This document shows, one piece after another, positions 59,125-64,000 of a stretch of DNA of 64,000 bases. The notes below the pieces were generated by a model, which made no database searches, was not told where the DNA came from, and saw only the letters and a program-made list of their open reading frames with translations. Where the stretch lies: assembly GCA_035391225.1 (NCBI GenBank), contig DAOPKN010000004.1, positions 58,421-122,420 of the forward strand, read 5' to 3'. The number at the start of each line of letters is the position of its first letter. Positions within the stretch are counted from its first letter, which is position 1. The translations under genes and the position numbers were made by a program. This DNA is from DAOPKN01 sp035391225. GTDB lineage: Bacteria; Thermotogota; Thermotogae; MWEM01.

Positions 59125-59868
59125 TCAAGGAGCTTCTTTCCGGAACCCGTAGGCTGGGGATTTGAGGAACCACCGGAAGGAGAGTAAGCCGAAGAGGAAC
59201 CCGCCGATGTGTGCCCAGTAGGCCACGGAGTCGGAGTTTTGCGATAGGAAACTGGTGGCGCCGTTGAAAAACTGCAGCGCGAACCAGAAACCCAGGTACA
59301 GAGGAGCAGGGATCGCCACGAAATAGGGGAAAATGATCAGGATGAAAAGGGTAAGGATCTTGGAATGGGGGAACAAAACAAGGTACGCCCCCATAACGCC
59401 CGCGATGGCCCCCGAGGCCCCCACCAACGGGATCTTGGAAAACGGGCCCGACATGAAGTGCATCAGGTTTCCCGCCAGCCCCGAAAGCACGTAAAACACC
59501 AAGAAGTACCCGTGGCCCATGCGGTCTTCCACGTTATCCCCGAAGATCCACAATGCCCACATGTTGGTCAGCAGGTGCAACCAACCGCCGTGCAAGAACA
59601 ACGAGGAGAACCAGGATACCACGACCCACGGTGACCCCGGAAAAAACTTGGCAAACGCCTCTTGGTACTGTGCACTTGTCATGCGGGCCGGGGTGAAGCC
59701 ATACTGGAACACGAAAGCGTCCAGCCCACTGATCTGCTGGATTCCCAACTGGTAATCCAAGCGCAACAGCAGCCACTCGACGACGAAAATCAACACGTTC
59801 ACGCCAATCAACGTCCAGGTGACGTATGGTCGGCGCAACGCGGGTATGGTGTCTTTCAACGGAAACAC
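59125..59868 (-). CDS. Rhomboid-family intramembrane serine protease
   Basis: A 247-residue protease with six to seven membrane segments. The nucleophile serine is in KIPLVGASGAIAGVMGAYLV (GASG), the catalytic histidine in VAYWAHIGGFLFGLL, and the HGGWLHLLTNMWALWIFGD motif sits in loop 1/helix 2, as in bacterial rhomboids. ATG 59868 is preceded by weak GGGGGTG. It starts right after the hpdA terminator and heads the unit with rbfA, truB, ribF and the anchored beta protein. Its substrate is unknown; the anchored protein of this operon is a possible one. Confidence 0.93.
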   Translation of the reverse strand: MFPLKDTIPALRRPYVTWTLIGVNVLIFVVEWLLLRLDYQLGIQQISGLDAFVFQYGFTPARMTSAQYQEAFAKFFPGSPWVVVSWFSSLFLHGGWLHLLTNMWALWIFGDNVEDRMGHGYFLVFYVLSGLAGNLMHFMSGPFSKIPLVGASGAIAGVMGAYLVLFPHSKILTLFILIIFPYFVAIPAPLYLGFWFALQFFNGATSFLSQNSDSVAYWAHIGGFLFGLLSFRWFLKSPAYGFRKEAP

Positions 59869-59891
59869 GGCGTCACCCCCCGAAGAGTGGG

Positions 59892-59912
59892 AAAAATCCC
59901 CCTAAAAGGGGG
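59892..59912 (-). terminator. Terminator of the hpd operon
   Basis: On the minus strand the stem CCCCC / GGGGG around TTTTA is followed by ATTTTT. The hpdA stop codon lies inside the loop, so the hairpin closes the operon immediately. Confidence 0.75.
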
Positions 59913-60843
59913 TTTGGTGGGCGAGGTAGCAAGCGATGCCCCGCTCGATGAAAAACTCTTGCACCGGCTCCATTTGTGCATGTGTGGGTGCCGGTACGCT
60001 GGAAAAGACGTATTCCATGCCCAGGTTTTTCCACTTCGAAGCTCCGAGTGCGTGGTAGGGCAAGATATTGAGCTCGAAAAAAGCGTTGTGCTGCAGGAAA
60101 CGCGCCATTTTTTCCAGGTTGGTCGGATCGTCGTTGTACCCGGGAATGAAGGGGAATCGCAACACCACGCGTGCGTTGGCGCCTTCCCGGGACAGCAGTG
60201 CCAGGTTGTCCAGGATCCTCTGGTTGGATACCCCCGTGCCCTGGCGGTGTTTGTCGGGGTCCATGTGCTTGAGGTCCACGAAGCAGAAATCCAACCTGTT
60301 CAGAACCTCCAAGAACAAAGCGGGTTCACAAAAAGCCGAGGTTTCCATGGCCGTGTGCACACCGTTTGCGGAACAAAGTTCCAGTGCCTGGAGCAAGAAG
60401 GCGGGTTGCTGCAAGGGTTCTCCTCCGCTGAAAGTCACGCCCCCCGAATCTCCCCAGTACTGGCGATCGCGTTGCACCACTTGCCAAAAAGCGCCCAAGT
60501 CCATCATGCGCCCGCCTTTTCGTAGTGCCTCGTGGAAACAAGCGTCCGCGCAGCCAAAAGCGGAGCAGCTCGCACAAATGTTGCGGTCCAGGGAAAGGCG
60601 ACCCTCTTGGTCAAACGAAATGGCCCCCCTCGGGCACGCATCGCGACAAGCGGTGCATCCCTGTGGTCCCCGGCATTTCTCCGCGGAAAAATGCAGGCTA
60701 AACCCGGTGCTCCAAGATTCCGGATTGGCACACCAGGCACATTGCAGCGGGCAACCGCTCAGGAAAAAGGTGGTGCGGCACCCGGGACCATCGTGCAAGC
60801 AAAACCCCTGGATGTCGAAAACCCGCGCGCGACACGCCAACAC
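59902..60843 (-). CDS. hpdA: Activating enzyme of 4-hydroxyphenylacetate decarboxylase (radical SAM)
   Basis: Installs the glycyl radical on HpdB using SAM. The 313-residue protein has the radical SAM cluster CPLQCAWC (CxxxCxxC), an insert with two ferredoxin-like cysteine clusters (CRGPQGCTACRDACPRGAI and CASCSAFGCADACFHEAL), then GVTFSGGEPLQQPAFLL. This architecture is that of glycyl-radical activases with the extra [4Fe-4S] domain. The start is set at GTG 60843, 5 nt after the hpdC stop; the open frame to 61011 is a shadow. It is the third gene of hpdB-hpdC-hpdA and ends in a terminator. Confidence 0.92.
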   Translation of the reverse strand: MLACRARVFDIQGFCLHDGPGCRTTFFLSGCPLQCAWCANPESWSTGFSLHFSAEKCRGPQGCTACRDACPRGAISFDQEGRLSLDRNICASCSAFGCADACFHEALRKGGRMMDLGAFWQVVQRDRQYWGDSGGVTFSGGEPLQQPAFLLQALELCSANGVHTAMETSAFCEPALFLEVLNRLDFCFVDLKHMDPDKHRQGTGVSNQRILDNLALLSREGANARVVLRFPFIPGYNDDPTNLEKMARFLQHNAFFELNILPYHALGASKWKNLGMEYVFSSVPAPTHAQMEPVQEFFIERGIACYLAHQTPF

Positions 60844-60848
60844 TTCAC

Positions 60849-61109
60849 CTACTCTTCCCCGGGAGCGAACTTCTCGCAGGTCGTGGCATTGAACGAAGGA
60901 ATGGTCCAATACTCCCCGCCGAATCCCCGGCAAATTCCCATTTCTTGCTGGCTGTCGGGGGAATAGTGCGCGCAGTCCCGGCAACGGAGAAGCGGCCGGT
61001 GTTGGTCGCAAGCCTCTTTGTCCCCAAGCACAGGGTCACCGGAAACCCGGCACACACCGTGGGTTACGTCGATGGGGCTGTAGTAGAAGCAATCCTGGTG
61101 CTGGCGCAT
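60849..61109 (-). CDS. hpdC: 4-hydroxyphenylacetate decarboxylase small (gamma) subunit
   Basis: An 86-residue cysteine-rich subunit that binds two [4Fe-4S] clusters and regulates HPAD oligomerisation. The eight expected ligands are present: His4, Cys7, Cys20 and Cys34 for the N-terminal cluster and Cys43, Cys46, Cys60 and Cys78 for the C-terminal one, with spacing matching the known enzyme of Clostridium scatologenes as I recall it. ATG 61109 starts one base after the hpdB stop, with AGGAGG inside the hpdB 3' end. This subunit is specific to the HPAD family and absent from the related phenylacetate and indoleacetate decarboxylases. Confidence 0.92.
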   Translation of the reverse strand: MRQHQDCFYYSPIDVTHGVCRVSGDPVLGDKEACDQHRPLLRCRDCAHYSPDSQQEMGICRGFGGEYWTIPSFNATTCEKFAPGEE

Positions 61110-61110
61110 G

Positions 61111-63786
61111 TCAAAACCTCCTGTACTCGGTGCGCGCGATGACCTCGTCCTGGATCGGTTTCCCGATTTCCACCCAGTACTGCGTGAAGCCGGCCACGCG
61201 CACCATCAAGTCACGGTACGCTTCCGGGTGCTCCTGCGCGCGCTTCAGAACGTTGGAATCCACCACGTTGTACTGGATGTGGAACCCCCCCTTGCGCATG
61301 TATGCCCGGGTGAGCGCGAGAAGCTTGCGGGTGCCTTCCTCTCCGGCTACGGCTTGGGGATGCATCTTGAGGTTCATCTGCGAGTTCTGCGAGGAAGCGT
61401 GGTCCCATCCGGTTGCGGACTCGAACAACGCGTAGGGCCCGTTGCGATCCGTTCCCGGGAAAGCGGACATCGAGCCGTCGGCGTAGGTCACCCCACTCAG
61501 CCGTCCATCCGCACTTGCCAGCGTGGCGGCACCTTGCGGGCCGTGGGTGGAAACCGAGATCTGGCAGGGGTACATCTTCTTACCGTACAACGATTCGCAT
61601 TGCCGGGTTGCCCGGGCAAACCATTGCTCGTAGTCCACCAGGATGGAATCCACCAACGGGTCGTCGTTTCCGTACTTGGGTGCGGCAAGGCACGCGGCGT
61701 ATTCACGGTCGAAACGCTCACCGCCCGGTTGCCGTTCGAAAAGGCTTCCCGGCACGAAACCGAAGTTCGCGTTCAACGCCTGGATCATTTCCGCCAACGT
61801 GAACTGCTGGCTTTCGAACACGTTCTGGCGCAACGAAGCCAACGCATTCACCAGGTTGGCGGTGCCGCAACTCTCCACGTTGAAAGTGGCGTTGAACCGG
61901 TACCCCATCAGCCCGACGTGCAACCCCGTTTCCAGGCAATCCGGTTTCAAAAGCGAGTTGAACACGGCGGGGTTATTCTTTCGCCAGATATCGTGCTGCA
62001 GGTTGTTTGCACGTGTGAGCACCTGCATGGCTTGTTCTGCCAGTTCGCAGAATGCCTGCCACAGCTCGCGGTACGAAGTGGCTTTTTTACCGTGGGCGGG
62101 GAAAACCTGCAACCCCGTGCGCAGGTCCCTTCCATCGTTGAGTGCCAACTCCAGTAACTTGGGTAAAGCCAAAAAATGCACACCCACGCTGGTGGGTTGC
62201 CCCGCGCCTCCTGGAATATCGTAGCGTTTTCCGTTTCTCTCGTAGGCGTGCCAGATGCAGGGTGACGTTTCCAGGCATCCCCCGATGGCAATGGCGCGCA
62301 CATCTTCGCGGTTCATTCCTTCCGGACCGTACTGCTCCAGCAAGAAATCCATACCCACCCGGTTGTTCATCCATGCGGGGTAGCCCGCACCGGTTTTCAC
62401 GCACTCGATCGCCTTGCGCAGGAAGCCTTCCTCCAGCCGCTCGTCGTAGAGCACCGACAGCGTGGGTTGGGGTGTAGGGCAACGGATCCCCGCTTCCACG
62501 ATGAGCCATTCCAATCGATTCACGGCGCTGGAACCATCCTTTTTCAAACCGCCCAGCGTGAGGTTGTTAAACGTGTTGCCGGAAAGGACCCCTCCCACAA
62601 CGCCCGCGGAGGCAAAACAATCGATGCAGGTGATTTTCACGCGGTACTGCTGCAGCAGTTCGAGCACCTCGTCCTCGCAAATGGCCCCCGATGCGATGTC
62701 CTGCTCGAACCATGGCCAGAGCACTTGCCCCAACCGTCCGATGGACATCCCGGAAATCGCGTCCTCGTTGAGCGAGGCGATGTGTACGATGTAGCTCAGC
62801 TGCAGTGCCTCGCGGAAATCCCGTGGGGGATTGCATGCGATCCAGTCCAGCCGTTCGGCGATTTCGCGGTAGTGTTGGGTGTCCGATATCTTGGGGTCTT
62901 GGGCGAGGGCCAGGCACTGGTCGCGGTGATTGAGAATCCATTTCTGGATGCCTTCCACCACGAGCACGCTGGCATGGTAGAAGTAGAAGCGATCCATTCC
63001 GCGAATTCCGTCCCCACTTGCCTGTCCAAACACCTCGTCCATCTTTTCGCGGGCTTTGCGCTTGATTCCCTCGAAGCCGAGCGAAAGAGGTAGGTAGTAG
63101 TCGATGACCTCGCGGCCAAGCGGAAGGGTAAACCCCGAGTCAAACATGCACACCAGGGACTTCATCAAGTTCTCCTTGCGCTCGAAATGCGGGCTCATCT
63201 TCTCGTAGCGCCGGCTGATATCCTCCACGGACTTGCCCTGCCACTCGTGTGCCAAGCGGATGAGTGCAGGGATCTCCTGCTTGTGCATGCCGAACTTCCC
63301 CGCGATGGACACCACGTCCCCAAAACTTTGCGTAACGTTGCCGCCCCCACTTCCAAATTGCGAAAGCTCGTCCGCGCTGGCAGAACCACATGCCGCAGCC
63401 TGCTGGTAGAGTTCGTCTTCCTTTGCGAGGAAGAAACTCTCCGATAGCCAAGGCATTGGGAATGACCCACGCATATGGCGGGTCTTTTGCATCACGATCT
63501 TTTCCCCCGGAATCACGTTGGGAGACAGGTGGGAAAACGCAGCCTTCAACGCCCGCGCCCGACGAACGACGGGAACCTCCCCTTCCCACTGGTTCCACGT
63601 GCGCGTGTACCAGTAGGGAAACTCAACGTCAGCGGAAGAAAGGGCTCCGAAGAAACGCTGGCGCATCACCTCGGCAGAGGGGCAGATCTCCCTTGGTTGG
63701 GGCTCCTCATCCCCCATGCTTTTTTCGCGACCACCAAGCAACCCCTTTTCTGCCAAGATTTTTCGGTTCCTTTCCCAATTGGACAT
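61111..63786 (-). CDS. hpdB: 4-hydroxyphenylacetate decarboxylase, glycyl radical subunit
   Basis: Decarboxylates 4-hydroxyphenylacetate (a tyrosine fermentation product) to p-cresol by a radical mechanism. The 891-residue glycyl radical enzyme has the thiyl-radical motif GGCLETSPC (Cys504, Glu506), His537 in TSVGVHFLALP, Glu638 in FNATFNVESCG, and the glycyl radical Gly866 in RVAGFTQYW. The first four sit one position away from the recalled active-site residues Cys503, Glu505, His536 and Glu637 of HPAD. ATG 63786 has GGGAGGG upstream. Followed by hpdC and hpdA; an extended -10 promoter lies ~50 nt upstream. Confidence 0.93.
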   Translation of the reverse strand: MSNWERNRKILAEKGLLGGREKSMGDEEPQPREICPSAEVMRQRFFGALSSADVEFPYWYTRTWNQWEGEVPVVRRARALKAAFSHLSPNVIPGEKIVMQKTRHMRGSFPMPWLSESFFLAKEDELYQQAAACGSASADELSQFGSGGGNVTQSFGDVVSIAGKFGMHKQEIPALIRLAHEWQGKSVEDISRRYEKMSPHFERKENLMKSLVCMFDSGFTLPLGREVIDYYLPLSLGFEGIKRKAREKMDEVFGQASGDGIRGMDRFYFYHASVLVVEGIQKWILNHRDQCLALAQDPKISDTQHYREIAERLDWIACNPPRDFREALQLSYIVHIASLNEDAISGMSIGRLGQVLWPWFEQDIASGAICEDEVLELLQQYRVKITCIDCFASAGVVGGVLSGNTFNNLTLGGLKKDGSSAVNRLEWLIVEAGIRCPTPQPTLSVLYDERLEEGFLRKAIECVKTGAGYPAWMNNRVGMDFLLEQYGPEGMNREDVRAIAIGGCLETSPCIWHAYERNGKRYDIPGGAGQPTSVGVHFLALPKLLELALNDGRDLRTGLQVFPAHGKKATSYRELWQAFCELAEQAMQVLTRANNLQHDIWRKNNPAVFNSLLKPDCLETGLHVGLMGYRFNATFNVESCGTANLVNALASLRQNVFESQQFTLAEMIQALNANFGFVPGSLFERQPGGERFDREYAACLAAPKYGNDDPLVDSILVDYEQWFARATRQCESLYGKKMYPCQISVSTHGPQGAATLASADGRLSGVTYADGSMSAFPGTDRNGPYALFESATGWDHASSQNSQMNLKMHPQAVAGEEGTRKLLALTRAYMRKGGFHIQYNVVDSNVLKRAQEHPEAYRDLMVRVAGFTQYWVEIGKPIQDEVIARTEYRRF

Positions 63787-63835
63787 GTTTTTCCCTCCCG
63801 GATTGGAGATGACGTTTCCCTCCAAAACCAGGAAA

Positions 63836-63841
63836 ATTATA
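63836..63841 (-). promoter_or_regulatory. Extended -10 promoter of the hpd operon
   Basis: Minus-strand TATAAT preceded by TGA (CGTGTGATATAAT), ~50 nt upstream of hpdB. No convincing -35. Confidence 0.55.
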
Positions 63842-63862
63842 TCACACGTTGCCCAGGTTTGT

Positions 63863-63972
63863 TGGGACTGCCGAACCCCAGTGCCGCAGCATTCGAAACA
63901 CCGGTTTAAGAGCCCGCAGTGGGCTGCGGCGCTCCCAAAGGTTTCCCTGGGACCGCCGCACCCCAGTGCGGC
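63863..63972. repeat. Three copies of a 25-nt repeat at the window end
   Basis: Near-identical 25-mers occur at 63863-63887 (direct, TGGGACTGCCGAACCCCAGT and GCCGC) and 63948-63972 (direct, 3 differences), with an inverted copy at 63913-63937. The inverted and second direct copies can form a long imperfect hairpin with a 10-nt loop. There is no coding frame here. A partial copy (GCAGTGGGCTGC) may lie at 46626-46637. This resembles a REP/BIME-type intergenic element or a terminator; the window ends before its limit is seen. Confidence 0.5.
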
Positions 63973-64000
63973 TCATTACAGGGGAGTATCGCGCGCCGGG

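Noticed and set aside
1..64000. tRNA/rRNA genes, CRISPR arrays, insertion sequences, T-box or other riboswitches
   Set aside because: None could be seen; intergenic spaces are too short and show none of the conserved patterns (for example, no T-box before ileS, no FMN element before ribF).

Overview
The window looks like chromosomal DNA of a mesophilic or thermophilic anaerobic, amino-acid- and sugar-fermenting bacterium of fairly high GC content. Genes are packed into long one-direction operons with 4-nt or longer overlaps, and no gap exceeds about 300 bases. Markers of an anaerobic lifestyle are a 4-hydroxyphenylacetate decarboxylase (glycyl-radical) locus, an NfnAB-type bifurcating transhydrogenase, flavodoxin and flavin reductase genes, and the lysine-fermentation pair Kce/Kal. 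FabK (not FabI), short-form HisG with HisZ, a RemA/DUF370 protein and GTG/TTG starts behind good Shine-Dalgarno sites are also present. The phylum cannot be fixed from sequence alone; Synergistota-, Atribacterota- or Firmicutes-like lineages are all possible. I saw no rRNA, tRNA, CRISPR array, insertion sequence or prophage.

Layout. 1-1.3 kb: end of an SH3-like protein gene and a prepilin peptidase gene (+). 1.3-5.9 kb: fatty-acid operon tetR-fabF-fabZ-fabK-fabD-acpP (-), with the same 13-bp palindrome in front of tetR and of fabF. 5.9-7.1 kb: MFS transporter (-). 7.1-16.3 kb (+): a DEDDh exonuclease, then an unusual three-gene chaperone cluster (membrane-anchored GrpE-like protein, lidless Hsp70, PEGA-like/J-like/TPR protein), then umuC, a degenerate S41-protease-like protein and a HemW-like radical SAM protein. 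16.3-23.4 kb (-): apt-pgi-obgE-kal-kce-guaA-PTS IIC. 23.5-25.5 kb (-): flavin reductase-tetR-flavodoxin under a consensus promoter overlaid by a long perfect palindrome. 25.5-45.7 kb (-): two hybrid-sensor-type histidine kinases, a diguanylate cyclase, two tandem Ca2+/cation antiporters, a GPH-type sugar transporter, a TPR protein, RemA-like, galT, glgA, an AcuB-like CBS-ACT protein, nfnB, nfnA, ileS and a CheY-like regulator. 45.8-46.7 kb: a small membrane protein and a PAS-only protein. 46.7-54.8 kb (-): a complete his operon (hisZ-G-D-B-H-A-F-IE-C plus a DMT transporter) preceded by a classical his leader-peptide attenuator. 54.9-55.2 kb (+): an orphan Nif11-like RiPP-precursor-like peptide. 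55.2-59.9 kb (-): rhomboid-rbfA-truB-ribF-large anchored beta protein. 59.9-63.8 kb (-): hpdB-hpdC-hpdA. The last 150 bases hold three copies of a 25-nt repeat.

The most distinctive items are the Hsp70/GrpE-like/J-like cluster, the his attenuator that can be read base by base, the orphan Nif11-like peptide with a double-glycine site, and two TetR operons whose operators can be read directly. Many promoters in the window share an extended -10 element of the form TGN-TATAAT.
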